From Rhodospirillales bacterium (GTDB lineage Bacteria > Pseudomonadota > Alphaproteobacteria > Acetobacterales > Acetobacteraceae), in NCBI GenBank assembly GCA_017304945.1, contig JAFKLG010000071.1:1-64000 (forward strand): a stretch of 64,000 nt of DNA, in the 5' to 3' direction. Shown here in pieces: positions 1 to 8,793 of the stretch (positions are counted from its first letter, which is position 1; the number at the start of each line of letters is the position of its first letter). The notes under the pieces are model-generated. The model made no database searches. It saw only the letters and a list, made by a program, of their open reading frames with translations, and was not told where the DNA came from. A program made the translations under genes and the position numbers.

Positions 1-1614
1 ATCACCAGCGGTGGCCAGGTGGCCGTGAACGGTGTGGTGGACGCCACCACCGCCCGCGTGACCGTGCTCGCCTATGAGAAGGGCCTGGTCTGGCAGGAGA
101 ACGCCGACAAGCTGTGGTGGAGCAAGAGCAAGCCGACCGACGCCTGGGGCCCGGCCGCGGGCACCACGACCAGCCCGATCCCGCCGACCGTCACCCCGGT
201 CCCCACGCCCGCACCGACTCCCGTGCCCTCGGGCGCCATCGTCGTGGGCAGCGGCTCCGACAGCATCGTGCTGATGATGTCGGAGGATGCGGATGGCCCG
301 ATCGGGGCCGCCGGCCGCGATGCGCAGTTCACGGTGAACGTGGACGGCAAGCAGATCGGCGGACTGCAGACCGTGACCGCCTCCCACGCGGCGGGGCAGA
401 AGCAGGCCTTCGAGTTCCGCGGCAACTACGGCCCCGGCACGCATACCGTGACGGTGACGTTCGCCAACAACTCGATGACCCAGGGCGACAAGGCGGCGTT
501 CAACGACGGCGGAGACCGCAACCTCTACGTCGACAGCGTCACCTATGACGGCACCGTGGTGAAGACGACCACGACGCCGATCTACACCTCGCCACTGTTC
601 CCGCCGAACGGCCCGCTCGACCTCGGCAACGCGGTGTTCACCGTGACCGACAAGACGGCGGTGCCGGCCGGGGCGCCGTCCACCCCCACCACCACGCCGG
701 CCGCGGTCAGCGTGGGCAGCGGGGCGGACACGCTGGTGCTGAAGATGTCGGAGGATCCCTACCAGGGCGACGGGCAGTTCACCGTCGCGGTGGACGGCAA
801 GCAGGTGGGCGGCACCCTGACGACGACGGCGGTGAGCTGGCAGGGCCAGACGCAGGAATTCGACCTGCATGGCAACTGGGGCACCGGCGCGCACCAGGTG
901 ACGATCACCTACCTGAACGACGCCTCCGGCCAGAAGGACGCTGCCGGCAACACCTACGACGCCCAGGACCGCAATCTCTACGTCAACGCGATGTCGTATG
1001 ACGGAAAGGCGGTGTCCGGCACGCCGTGGGAGCTGTTCAGCAACGGGTCGAAGACGTTCACGGTCCCGGCGACCACCACGACCACCTCGACCTCGGCGGC
1101 CCAGGCGCAGCCGACGATCACCCAGACCCTCGCTTCGGGCCAGGTGAGCACGGTGGACGCGAGCAAGGCGGGCACGACGCAGGCGAACGGCGACACCTTC
1201 TCCCTCACCGCCAGCGGCGTCGGCAAGGCCGTGCTCGGGGCGGCGACCGAGACGCTGCGCTTCGCCGGCATGTCGAACCTGAGCCTGACGGGTGGCACGG
1301 GCAAAGCGACGGTGATCGCGGATCGCGGCACCCACACCTTCACGGCGGGCAAGGGTGCGCTCGACGTGACGGGTGGGACGGGCGCCGACACCTACGTGGT
1401 GAACGCCGGAGCGGGCGCACTGACCGTGCAGGACTTCTCGCGGGCCCAGGGCGACGTGCTGTCGATCGACCGCCGCCTGCAGGCGGGCGCCGTGATCGGC
1501 TCCGACGGGCATGGCGGCACCGCCATCAGCTTCCATGCCGCCGGTCCTGTCACGGGAACGATCGACCTGAAGAACGTGGCGGCGCTGCCGACCGACTCGA
1601 TCCGCTGGGTCTGA
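1..1614 (+). CDS. Secreted protein with two CBM60-like carbohydrate-binding repeats and RTX-like tail (5' end missing)
   Basis: The reading frame is open through base 1, so the N-terminus lies outside the window; the GTG at 19 is only an internal codon. Visible are a Thr/Pro-rich linker (about bases 150-235) and two homologous modules (about 232-564 and 706-1011). Each module has a VGSGxD(S/T) opening, a SED loop, an FTV-VDGKQ strand and a DRNLYV-(S/A)--YDG end, the pattern of calcium-dependent xylan-binding CBM60-like domains. The C-terminal part (about 1300-1614) contains one GGTGADTY motif followed by a hydrophobic DFSRAQGDVLSID segment, as in RTX-type proteins exported by type I secretion. 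The missing N-terminal part could be a glycoside hydrolase; nothing here shows a catalytic domain. A UUCG hairpin follows the stop. Confidence 0.7.
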   Translation: MTSGGQVAVNGVVDATTARVTVLAYEKGLVWQENADKLWWSKSKPTDAWGPAAGTTTSPIPPTVTPVPTPAPTPVPSGAIVVGSGSDSIVLMMSEDADGPIGAAGRDAQFTVNVDGKQIGGLQTVTASHAAGQKQAFEFRGNYGPGTHTVTVTFANNSMTQGDKAAFNDGGDRNLYVDSVTYDGTVVKTTTTPIYTSPLFPPNGPLDLGNAVFTVTDKTAVPAGAPSTPTTTPAAVSVGSGADTLVLKMSEDPYQGDGQFTVAVDGKQVGGTLTTTAVSWQGQTQEFDLHGNWGTGAHQVTITYLNDASGQKDAAGNTYDAQDRNLYVNAMSYDGKAVSGTPWELFSNGSKTFTVPATTTTTSTSAAQAQPTITQTLASGQVSTVDASKAGTTQANGDTFSLTASGVGKAVLGAATETLRFAGMSNLSLTGGTGKATVIADRGTHTFTAGKGALDVTGGTGADTYVVNAGAGALTVQDFSRAQGDVLSIDRRLQAGAVIGSDGHGGTAISFHAAGPVTGTIDLKNVAALPTDSIRWV

Positions 1615-1640
1615 CGGCCGTCACAGCGACGACGGATGGG

Positions 1641-1664
1641 GAGCCGCTCCTTCGGGGGCGGCTC
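1641..1664 (+). terminator. Hairpin with UUCG tetraloop after the carbohydrate-binding protein
   Basis: A 10-bp stem (1641-1650 with 1655-1664, one G-U pair) closes a TTCG tetraloop. The flanks extend the pairing: GACGAC-type sequence before it and TCGTCGTT after it. It lies 27 bases after the stop of the plus-strand gene and just before the stop of the convergent sufE, so it may terminate both. There is no clear U-tract. Confidence 0.6.
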
Positions 1665-1678
1665 TTCGTCGTTGCGGG

Positions 1679-2122
1679 TCAGCCCTGGTGCAGGGACGCG
1701 ACCTCCCGCACCTTGCGCGCCATCGAGGCGATGCCGTTGCCGCGGTTGGTGGAGAGCGCTTCCAGCAGGCCGAGGTCCTTGAGGAACACCGGGTCGGTCG
1801 CCAGGATCTCCTGCGGCGAGCGGCCGGAATAGACGCGCAGCAGCAACGCGACGAGACCAGAGACGATCGCCGCGTCGGAGGCGCCGGCGAAGAACAACGC
1901 CCCGTCGCGCATCACCGCCTCCATCCAGACCCGGCTCTGGCAACCGGGAACGCGGTGCGCGTCGTTGGCCCACTCGTCCGGGAAGGGCGGCAGCTTCTGG
2001 CCCATCTCGATGATGAACTGGTAGCGCTCCATCCAGTCGTCGAAGAGGCCGAGTTCCTCGGCGATCGCGGCGATGGCGGCGGCGGCGGTGGGTTCTTCCG
2101 GGGTGACGAAGGGGTCGGTCAT
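1679..2122 (-). CDS. sufE: SufE family cysteine desulfuration protein
   Basis: This 147-residue protein has the usual SufE length. The diagnostic VPGCQSRVW motif carries the persulfide-accepting Cys61, and the C-terminal R-GNGIASMA-(K/R) segment is also conserved. SufE takes sulfane sulfur from the desulfurase SufS and passes it to the SufBCD scaffold for iron-sulfur cluster assembly in the cytoplasm. No other suf gene is nearby; stand-alone sufE copies are common in alphaproteobacteria. It is convergent with the preceding gene. The ATG at 2122 has no strong Shine-Dalgarno sequence, but no better start is seen. Confidence 0.92.
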   Translation of the reverse strand: MTDPFVTPEEPTAAAAIAAIAEELGLFDDWMERYQFIIEMGQKLPPFPDEWANDAHRVPGCQSRVWMEAVMRDGALFFAGASDAAIVSGLVALLLRVYSGRSPQEILATDPVFLKDLGLLEALSTNRGNGIASMARKVREVASLHQG

Positions 2123-2187
2123 GCCGACAGTCTAACGGGGAAACCCCGCACCGGTTGAGGGGGGCCGCGGCGCCAGGCCGTTCGCCT

Positions 2188-2307
2188 GAATCCGTTGCGC
2201 GGCGGCGCACTTGATCCGTTGCGCGAAGGCGCACGTGATCCATCGCGCGGCGGCGCACTTGATCCGTTGCGCGGCGGTCCACCTGATCCGTTGCGTCGCC
2301 GCGGGCG
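2188..2307. repeat. 24-bp tandem repeat array upstream of scoA
   Basis: About five copies of a 24-bp unit (consensus begins TGATCCGTTGCGCGGCGG and ends in a GCACT-like motif) start near 2188, 2212, 2236, 2260 and 2284. Copies differ by one to five bases. Because 24 is divisible by three, the array reads as an eight-residue repeat in several frames, which creates spurious ORFs. It lies between sufE and scoA, with its last copy about 40 bases before the scoA start codon, so it sits where a scoA promoter or leader would be. There are no spacers, so it is not a CRISPR array. Confidence 0.8.
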
Positions 2308-2345
2308 GAATGGCAGCTTGCGCGCCGAACGGAGGACGGGCAGCG

Positions 2346-3053
2346 ATGGCGGTCAACAAGGTGTTTCCCGATGCGACGGCGGCACTCGCCGACGTGCTGC
2401 GCGACGGGATGATGGTCATGTCGGGCGGTTTCGGCCTGTGCGGCATCCCCTCGGTGCTGATCGAGGCGATCCGCGCCAGCGGCGTGAAGGACCTGACGAT
2501 CGTCTCCAACAACGCCGGCATCGACGATGCGGGCCTCGGCCTGCTGCTGCAGACGCGGCAGGTGCGCAAGATGATCAGCTCCTATGTCGGCGAGAACGCG
2601 ACCTTCGCGAAGCAGTACCTGGCCGGGGAGCTGGAGATCGAGTTCAACCCGCAGGGCACGCTGGCGGAGCGCATCCGCGCCGGCGGCGCCGGCATCCCGG
2701 CCTTCTACACGGCGACCGGCGCCGGCACCCAGATCGCCGAGGGCAAGGAGACCAAGGTCTTCGACGGCCGTACCTATATAATGGAGCGCGGGCTGCGCGC
2801 GGACCTCGCCATCGTGCATGCATGGCGCGCCGACCCCGAGGGGAACCTCGTCTATCGAAAGACCGCGCGGAACTTCAACCCGATCATGGCGACCGCCGCG
2901 GAGATGGTGGTGGCCGAGATCGAGGAGCTGGTGCCGGCCGGCACGATCGACCCCGACCACATCATCACGCCGGGGATCTTCGTGAACCGGATGGTGGTGC
3001 TGGACCACGTCGAGAAGCGGATCGAACAGCGCACCGTGCGCAAGCGCGCCTGA
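2346..3053 (+). CDS. scoA: 3-oxoacid CoA-transferase subunit A
   Basis: This 235-residue protein has the [10 protein letters not shown] motif (residues 27-36) and the SNNAG segment of the alpha subunit of succinyl-CoA:3-ketoacid CoA-transferase. With the B subunit encoded next, it moves CoA from succinyl-CoA to acetoacetate or a similar 3-oxo acid, for use of ketone bodies or polyhydroxybutyrate. The ATG at 2346 is preceded by GGAGG at 2331. The frame stays open further upstream only because it runs through the 24-bp tandem repeat, so the longer version is rejected. The gap to scoB is 13 bases with its own GGGAGG, indicating one operon. The exact acyl substrate cannot be read from sequence. 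Confidence 0.93.
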   Translation: MAVNKVFPDATAALADVLRDGMMVMSGGFGLCGIPSVLIEAIRASGVKDLTIVSNNAGIDDAGLGLLLQTRQVRKMISSYVGENATFAKQYLAGELEIEFNPQGTLAERIRAGGAGIPAFYTATGAGTQIAEGKETKVFDGRTYIMERGLRADLAIVHAWRADPEGNLVYRKTARNFNPIMATAAEMVVAEIEELVPAGTIDPDHIITPGIFVNRMVVLDHVEKRIEQRTVRKRA

Positions 3054-3066
3054 GGGAGGTACAGCA

Positions 3067-3729
<663 letters not shown>

Positions 3730-3858
3730 GCCGCGCGGGGGCATTCGCGGCATAAGCCGCGCGGAGGACAGGCGACGTAAGCCGCGCGGGGGCTAGCCCG
3801 GCGTAAGCCGCGCGGAGGCATTCGCGGCGTAGGCCGCGCGGAGGCGGGCGCGGCCTCT
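3730..3858. repeat. 26-bp tandem repeat array after scoB
   Basis: Five copies of a roughly 26-bp unit with core GCCGCGCGG start at 3730, 3756, 3781, 3807 and 3833. Spacing is 25-26 bp and the cores are nearly identical, while the filler between cores varies. The array starts about one base after the scoB stop and ends about 70 bases before the next gene. It does not resemble the 24-bp array on the other side of scoAB. Confidence 0.75.
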
Positions 3859-3930
3859 TCTCCCCGATTCGCTTGCGATGGACGCCGTCCCTCTGTCACA
3901 TCGGGGGACAAGACCAACAGGAGGGCGTCC

Positions 3931-4731
3931 ATGCTGAGCCAGGACCAGGTCCGGCAGTTCCACGAGGAAGGCTATCTCTTCCTGCCGGAGACGTTCACGC
4001 CGGAAGAGATCGCGGTGCTCCGCGAGGAAGCGGAGCTGATCTATCGCGAGACCCGGCCCGAGGTGTGGCGCGAGAAGTCCGGCGCGCCCCGCACGGCCTT
4101 TGCCGCACACTTATATAATGAGGCGTTCGGCCTGCTGGCCCGCCATCCCCGCATGATCCGCCCGATCGAGCAGGTGTTCGGCGAGCAGGTCTACATGCAT
4201 CAGTTCAAGATCAACGCGAAGGCGTCGTTCACCGGCGACGTCTGGCAATGGCACCAGGACTACGGCACCTGGGCGCGCGACGACGGCATGCCGGAACCGC
4301 GGGCGATGAATATCGCGGTGTTCCTCGACGAGGTGATGCCGATCAACGGGCCGCTGATGCTGGTGCCGCGCAGCCACACGCAGGGCGTGCTCGCCGCGGG
4401 GCACGACACCAGCACCACCTCCTATCCGCTGTGGACGCTCGACGAGGCAACGGTGACCCGGCTGGTCGACCAGGGCGGGATCGTGGCGCCCACCGGGAAA
4501 CCGGGCGGCCTGCTGATGTTCCATGGCAACCTGGTGCATGGATCGGCGGGCAACATCACGCCGTATCCGCGCAAGATCGTCTACCTGACGCTGAACGCCG
4601 TCTCCAACGCGATCCGCAAGCCGACCCGGCCGGAATGGATCGCGCATACCGACTTCACGCCGATCGAGCCGACGGACGACCAGGCCCTGACCCGCTACGC
4701 GCGACGCAGCCGCCAGCAGGCCGCCGAGTAG
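3931..4731 (+). CDS. PhyH-family Fe(II)/2-oxoglutarate dioxygenase, EctD-like
   Basis: This 266-residue protein has a jelly-roll dioxygenase pattern. WHQDYGTW supplies the proximal iron ligands His108 and Asp110, HGSAGN supplies the distal ligand His203, and PYPRK has the 2-oxoglutarate-binding Arg214. The NGPLMLVPRSH segment and HGSAGNITPYPR resemble ectoine hydroxylase EctD more than phytanoyl-CoA hydroxylase. No ectABC gene is present in the window, so the substrate is unknown; an imported solute or another small amine is possible. GGAGG (about 3920) precedes the ATG. A REP-like inverted repeat follows. Confidence 0.8.
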   Translation: MLSQDQVRQFHEEGYLFLPETFTPEEIAVLREEAELIYRETRPEVWREKSGAPRTAFAAHLYNEAFGLLARHPRMIRPIEQVFGEQVYMHQFKINAKASFTGDVWQWHQDYGTWARDDGMPEPRAMNIAVFLDEVMPINGPLMLVPRSHTQGVLAAGHDTSTTSYPLWTLDEATVTRLVDQGGIVAPTGKPGGLLMFHGNLVHGSAGNITPYPRKIVYLTLNAVSNAIRKPTRPEWIAHTDFTPIEPTDDQALTRYARRSRQQAAE

Positions 4732-4752
4732 CCCTCGCTCGCGGTGCGGCGT

Positions 4753-4870
4753 CCCTCCTCCCCTTGCGGGAGGGGGCCAGGGGGAGAGGGTCATCACGGG
4801 TTCGCACCCACGTGCCTCGCTCCCACCGCCCCCTCACCCCATCCCTCTCCCGCAAGGGGAGAGGGGGCAG
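4753..4870. repeat. Pair of REP-like GC-rich palindromes in inverted orientation
   Basis: Two copies of a CTCCCCTTGCGGGAG-type palindrome (about 4756-4771 and, inverted, 4844-4862) flank about 70 bases that include a CCCCTCACCCC segment. The arrangement is typical of REP/BIME-like dispersed elements of alphaproteobacteria. It fills the gap between the dioxygenase gene and tlyA and could fold into a long stem on the transcript. Confidence 0.65.
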
Positions 4871-4924
4871 TGCGTGCTCCGTCCTCCGGTGGCGCTCGGC
4901 CGTCCCGGCGGCCATAACGGCGGC

Positions 4925-5665
4925 ATGAAGCAACGGGCCGACGTGATGCTGGTGGAGCGCGGGCTGGCAGAGAGCCGGACGCGCGCCCAGGCGCTGATCC
5001 TGGCGGGCAAGGTGTTCTCGGGCGACCGGCGCGTCGCCAAAGCGGGCGACCTGTTGCCCGAGGAGGCCGCGCTGTCGGTGCGCGGGCAGGATCATCCCTG
5101 GGTGTCGCGCGGCGGGCTGAAGCTGGATCACGGGCTCGCCGCATTCGGCCTCTCGCCCGCCGGCCGCATCTGCCTGGATGTCGGCGCGTCCACCGGCGGG
5201 TTCACCGACGTCCTGCTCGCGCACGGCGCGGCGCGGGTGCATGCGGTGGATGTCGGGCACGGGCAGCTCGCCTGGAAGCTGCGCAGCGATCCCCGGGTCG
5301 TGGTGCACGAGAAGACCAACGCGCGCCATCTCACCGCGGCCGCGATCGGGGAGCCGATCAACGCCCTGGTCTGCGACGCGAGCTTCATCGGTCTCGCAAC
5401 GCTGCTTCCGGCCCCGCTGTCGCTCTGCGCACCGGGCGCCTGGGCGATCGCGCTGATCAAGCCGCAATTCGAGGCGGGGCCCGAGGCGGTCGGCAGCAAG
5501 GGCGTGGTGCGTGACCCCGCCGTTCATGCGGCGGTGTGTGAGCGCGTCGCGAACTGGTGGGCCGCGCTGCCCGGCTGGCGGGTCCTGGGCGTGACGGAGA
5601 GCCCGATCACCGGGCCGGAAGGCAACCGGGAGTTCCTGATCGCGGCGCTCCGCGACGGCGGCTGA
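4925..5665 (+). CDS. tlyA: TlyA family rRNA 2'-O-methyltransferase (S4 plus SAM domain)
   Basis: The 246-residue protein has an N-terminal S4 RNA-binding domain (about residues 5-60), the WVSRGGLKL linker and an FtsJ-type Rossmann domain with LDVGASTGGF (84-93) and DVGHGQLAW. Family members methylate cytidine 2'-O positions in 16S and 23S rRNA. TlyA is often called a hemolysin, but the sequence supports the methyltransferase role. The ATG at 4925 starts directly at the S4 domain; the longer frame runs into the REP-like element. The methylation targets here are inferred from the family. Confidence 0.88.
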   Translation: MKQRADVMLVERGLAESRTRAQALILAGKVFSGDRRVAKAGDLLPEEAALSVRGQDHPWVSRGGLKLDHGLAAFGLSPAGRICLDVGASTGGFTDVLLAHGAARVHAVDVGHGQLAWKLRSDPRVVVHEKTNARHLTAAAIGEPINALVCDASFIGLATLLPAPLSLCAPGAWAIALIKPQFEAGPEAVGSKGVVRDPAVHAAVCERVANWWAALPGWRVLGVTESPITGPEGNREFLIAALRDGG

Positions 5666-5799
5666 TCAAGCCGGCTCCGGCGCGTGCACCCACCGCCCAC
5701 CGCCCACCGTGCGCGAGCCCCGCGGCGCGCGGCGCAGCGATCGACCGCGCAAACCGGGCCAGGCGCGGCGGGCAAGCCGCGCGCGCCGACCCAGGCGGG

Positions 5800-6168
5800 T
5801 CAGGGGCGCGGCGATTCGCGCAGGACGCGCGCCAGCACGTTCTTGATGCCCAGCAATCCGAACGGCTTCGGCAGCACCAGATGCGGATCGTCGTCCAGCA
5901 CCTGCACCGCGGCCGGATCGCCGGTGATCCAGATCATGGGGATGCCGCTCTCGTCCGCCTGGGTCGCCACCTCCTGGCCGCTGCCATCGGGCAGTCGGTA
6001 ATCCAGCAGCACCACGTCCACGCGCTGCTGACCCAGGATGTCCAGCGCCGCCTCCGCGCCGGTGGCGCGCAGCACCGTGTAATCATCATCCAGGATGTCG
6101 CCCAGAAGATCGCCGATCGCCTCGTCGTCCTCGACGACGAGCACGCGCCGCGACGGCACCCGATCCAT
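5800..6168 (-). CDS. Single-domain response regulator (CheY-like receiver)
   Basis: This 122-residue protein is just a receiver domain. The acidic pocket is EDD at 13-15, the phosphorylation site is Asp56 in LLDYRLP, Thr82 lies in WITGD and Lys101 in LPKPFG. It lacks an output domain, so it probably relays phosphate or binds a partner. No histidine kinase is in the window. The ATG at 6168 has GGGAG at a suitable distance; the frame continues upstream to 6312, but that extension has no receiver-domain similarity. Confidence 0.85.
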   Translation of the reverse strand: MDRVPSRRVLVVEDDEAIGDLLGDILDDDYTVLRATGAEAALDILGQQRVDVVLLDYRLPDGSGQEVATQADESGIPMIWITGDPAAVQVLDDDPHLVLPKPFGLLGIKNVLARVLRESPRP

Positions 6169-6376
6169 TCCGGTCACTCCCTGCCCCCTTCCCAACACTG
6201 AACCGAGCATATCTGCGAGCATCCGACGGGACGCAAGCCGAGCTTCCGAGCGGAAAAGCGTTGATTTCGGCTGTTTCCGGCAACTTATTACGGAAGTCAG
6301 CGCCTTTTCCAAACGAACTCTAACACGGCGCGTGCTTCTGACGAATCACGTCTCGGACAGGGATGGAGGTCGGCAG

Positions 6377-6402
6377 CGAAGCGGGGGCGCCCCACCGCTT
6401 CG
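6377..6402 (-). terminator. Hairpin downstream of the binding-protein gene
   Basis: CGAAGCGG (6377-6384) pairs with CCGCTTCG (6395-6402), and a GC-rich inner part extends the stem. It starts about 18 bases beyond the stop codon of the minus-strand gene that ends at 6421. There is no U-tract, so efficiency is uncertain. Confidence 0.4.
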
Positions 6403-6420
6403 TCATCGCGCGGCGCCGGC

Positions 6421-7953
6421 TCACTCGGCGAGGGAGACGCCTTGCAGCCGGATCAGGCCGTCGGGGATCGGCACGAAGCCGCGCACCCGCGCGGACATGC
6501 CGACGATGTTGCGCCAGCTCCACAGGTAAGTGACGGCGAGGTCCTGCGTCTCCTGCGCCCACATCTTTTCGTAGATGGCGCGCCGCGCCTCCACCCCCGC
6601 GGTTCCGCGCCCCGCGTCCAGCAGCGAGTCGACCACCGGGCTGCTGTAGTGGCCCTCGTTGAACGGGCCGCCGGTGTGCAGGAAGCTGTAGAGATTGCCG
6701 TCCGGATCGGGGCGGCCGGACCAGTAGAGGAAGCCGGCCTCGAAGTTTCCGGCGATCATGGCGTCGAGCGCGGACCCGGCCTCCATGGCGCGGATCTTCA
6801 CCGCGAACCCCGCTTCGGCGGCCATGGACTGGATCACCTCGGCGACCTGCAGCATGTCGGGGCTGTTCGGCACCAGCAGCTCGAGCGGGAACGGCGTCGG
6901 CACGCCGGCTTCCTTCAGCAGCGCGCGGGCACGGGCGACGTCACGGGCGGGTGGGCGGACCGAGGCGACGTAGTAGGGCGAGGTGGGCGGCACGGCCTGG
7001 GCGGTCGCCGGGTACATGCCGTCATACACGACCTGCAGCAGCGCGGTGCGATCGAGCGACAGCTCGAAGGCGTGTCGCACGCGCGGGTCCTTGCCGTACG
7101 GGCCCTGGGCGCGCGGCCCGTTGGCGACGTTGTTGGTGATCCCCTGATAGCCGAGGGCATCGGAGACGACGACGCGCAGCTTCGGGTTGGCCTGGGCGGT
7201 CTTCACGTCGGTCGGCACGATCTGTTCGGACAGGTCGATCGCGCCCGCCTGCAGGTTGGCGAGGCGGACCGAGGAATCCGGCATGGTCAGGTAGACGACG
7301 CGCGCGAGGTGGATCGACTCCGGGTCCCAGTAGCCGGGGAAGCGATCGAGCACGATCCGATCCTGGGCGATGCGTTCGGTGAACTGGAACGGCCCGTTGC
7401 AGACAGGGTGATTGCCGAAGTCCTTGCCCAGCTTCGCCACGGCCTCGGGCGCCACGATCATGCCGGCACGGTCGGTGAGCTGCGCCAGGAACGGAGCGGA
7501 CGGATATTTCAGGACGATGCGGACGGTGGCGGGATCGACCACTTCCACGTGGTCGATCTCGCTGATCTCGAGCCGGCGGAAGCTGCCGGGGGCGGTGAGG
7601 TGCCGGTCGAGCGAGGCCTTCACCGCGGCGGCATCCATGATCTCCCCGTCGTGGAAGCGGACGCCGGGGCGGAGATGGATCAGCAGGGTCTTGCTGTCGC
7701 TCCATTCGTAGCCGCTGGCGAGCTTGGGGACGATCGTGAGCTTCTGGTCGATATCGAACAGCTTGTCGCAGAGCCCGGCGAAGACGATGCGACCGGTGTA
7801 GGTGCGCGAGAAGGTCGGATCGAGCACGTCGGGATCGTCGCGCAGGGCGATGCGCAGTGTGGGGCCGGTTTGCGCGGCGACGACGGAGGGCAGCAGGGCG
7901 AGAGCCGCGGCGCCGAGCAGGGCGAGCCAACGGCGGCAGGAGGTGTGTGGCAT
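6421..7953 (-). CDS. ABC transporter substrate-binding protein, family 5 (peptide or nickel type)
   Basis: The 510-residue protein has the length and pattern of DppA/OppA-type periplasmic binding proteins. It starts with a signal peptide (residues 1-27, hydrophobic LALLGAAALALL, cleavage near VVAAQ). It then has the LRIALRDDPDVLDP and FAGLCDKLFDID segments at the start of the mature protein, DAAAVKASLDRH in the middle and a C-terminal YLWSWRNIVGMSARVRGF. It should deliver a peptide or similar solute to an inner-membrane ABC importer, but no permease or ATPase gene is adjacent, so it is an orphan. The ATG at 7953 is chosen because the signal peptide begins there. Confidence 0.88.
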   Translation of the reverse strand: MPHTSCRRWLALLGAAALALLPSVVAAQTGPTLRIALRDDPDVLDPTFSRTYTGRIVFAGLCDKLFDIDQKLTIVPKLASGYEWSDSKTLLIHLRPGVRFHDGEIMDAAAVKASLDRHLTAPGSFRRLEISEIDHVEVVDPATVRIVLKYPSAPFLAQLTDRAGMIVAPEAVAKLGKDFGNHPVCNGPFQFTERIAQDRIVLDRFPGYWDPESIHLARVVYLTMPDSSVRLANLQAGAIDLSEQIVPTDVKTAQANPKLRVVVSDALGYQGITNNVANGPRAQGPYGKDPRVRHAFELSLDRTALLQVVYDGMYPATAQAVPPTSPYYVASVRPPARDVARARALLKEAGVPTPFPLELLVPNSPDMLQVAEVIQSMAAEAGFAVKIRAMEAGSALDAMIAGNFEAGFLYWSGRPDPDGNLYSFLHTGGPFNEGHYSSPVVDSLLDAGRGTAGVEARRAIYEKMWAQETQDLAVTYLWSWRNIVGMSARVRGFVPIPDGLIRLQGVSLAE

Positions 7954-8275
7954 GGAATCCCCCGAGTGAGGGGGATAGTGCACAATGAATGTGCGCCACC
8001 GACAACCACAATATCGCATCGGCACGCCATTCATGCATGTTGCTCTAATTTTGCGCTGCGAAGCGGGTGATTGATTGGGAGACTGCGATCGATCGCGCCA
8101 GACGTCGCGCCGCGCGTGCACCCGGGACCGCGCGCGATCACCGGACGCAGGCCGCGTCCGGTCCCGAGTGGCCGCTCCCCTCCGGGGCGCGACACGGTTG
8201 CCGCGCGCGTGGTGTGATACGGATGCGCTTCCTCGCCTGCTTCCTCGCCGGAGCCAGCATGCCGCCGCAGCCGTC
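7954..8275. other. Divergent intergenic region between the binding protein and tadA
   Basis: No convincing gene is present in these 322 bases. The left part is AT-richer than its surroundings, as expected for a promoter of the minus-strand binding protein. It contains a small dyad, GCACA (7980-7984) and TGTGC (7990-7994), 27 bases upstream of that gene's ATG, which could be an operator. I cannot place a good -35/-10 pair. The right half is GC-rich and featureless. Confidence 0.4.
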
Positions 8276-8752
8276 ATGAACGCCGGAGACGCCATGCGCC
8301 GCGCCCTGCGCCAGGCCGAAGCCGCGGCCGCGCGCGGCGAGGTGCCGGTGGGGGCGGTCGTGCTCGATGCGCATGGGACCGTGCTGGCCGAAGCCGGCAA
8401 CCAGGTCGAAGCCGACCATGATGCCGCCGCGCATGCCGAACTGCTGGCGCTGCGCCGCGCTGCGGCCCGTCTCGGCAGCCCCCGCCTGCCCGAATGCGAC
8501 CTGGTGGTGACCCTGGAGCCGTGCCCGATGTGCGCCCAGGCGATCAGCTTCTTCCGCATCCGCCGGCTCATCTTTGGCGCCTACGACCCGAAAGGCGGTG
8601 GGGTGGAGCACGGGGCGCGGATCTTCGAGGCCTCCTCCTGCCACCACCGGCCCGAGATCGTCGGCGGGGTGCGGGAGACCGACGCCGCGGCGCTGCTCCG
8701 CGCCTTCTTCGCCGAACGCCGTGGCGACAGCGACGGCCTGGGCACCTTATAA
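8276..8752 (+). CDS. tadA: tRNA-specific adenosine deaminase TadA
   Basis: This 158-residue cytidine/deoxycytidylate-deaminase-fold enzyme has the HAE motif (zinc ligand His53, proton shuttle Glu55) and PCPMC with the zinc ligands Cys83 and Cys86. TadA converts A34 to inosine in tRNA-Arg(ACG). The segment QAISFFRIRRLIFGAYDPKGGGVEHG fits TadA rather than guanine deaminase. The ATG at 8276 begins at the first conserved helix; the frame remains open about 200 bases upstream without similarity. Confidence 0.85.
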   Translation: MNAGDAMRRALRQAEAAAARGEVPVGAVVLDAHGTVLAEAGNQVEADHDAAAHAELLALRRAAARLGSPRLPECDLVVTLEPCPMCAQAISFFRIRRLIFGAYDPKGGGVEHGARIFEASSCHHRPEIVGGVRETDAAALLRAFFAERRGDSDGLGTL

Positions 8753-8793
8753 CCGAAGCGGTGCGCCGCGCGCGCCCGCAGCCAGGAACCGCC

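Noticed and set aside
2132..2569. Minus-strand frame across the 24-bp repeat, encoding an eight-residue repeat protein
   Set aside because: It overlaps the conserved scoA on the other strand, and its repeat arises from the DNA array; there is no ribosome site.
3931..4731. Ectoine synthesis cluster
   Set aside because: Only the EctD-like gene is present; neighbours are scoAB and tlyA.
4753..4870. Inverted repeat as terminal repeats of a small mobile element
   Set aside because: Only about 70 bases lie between the arms, there is no target-site duplication that I can see and the arms are internally palindromic, which fits REP elements better.
8067..8279. Short plus-strand frame in the tadA upstream region
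   Set aside because: Arg-rich composition, no ribosome site and no similarity.
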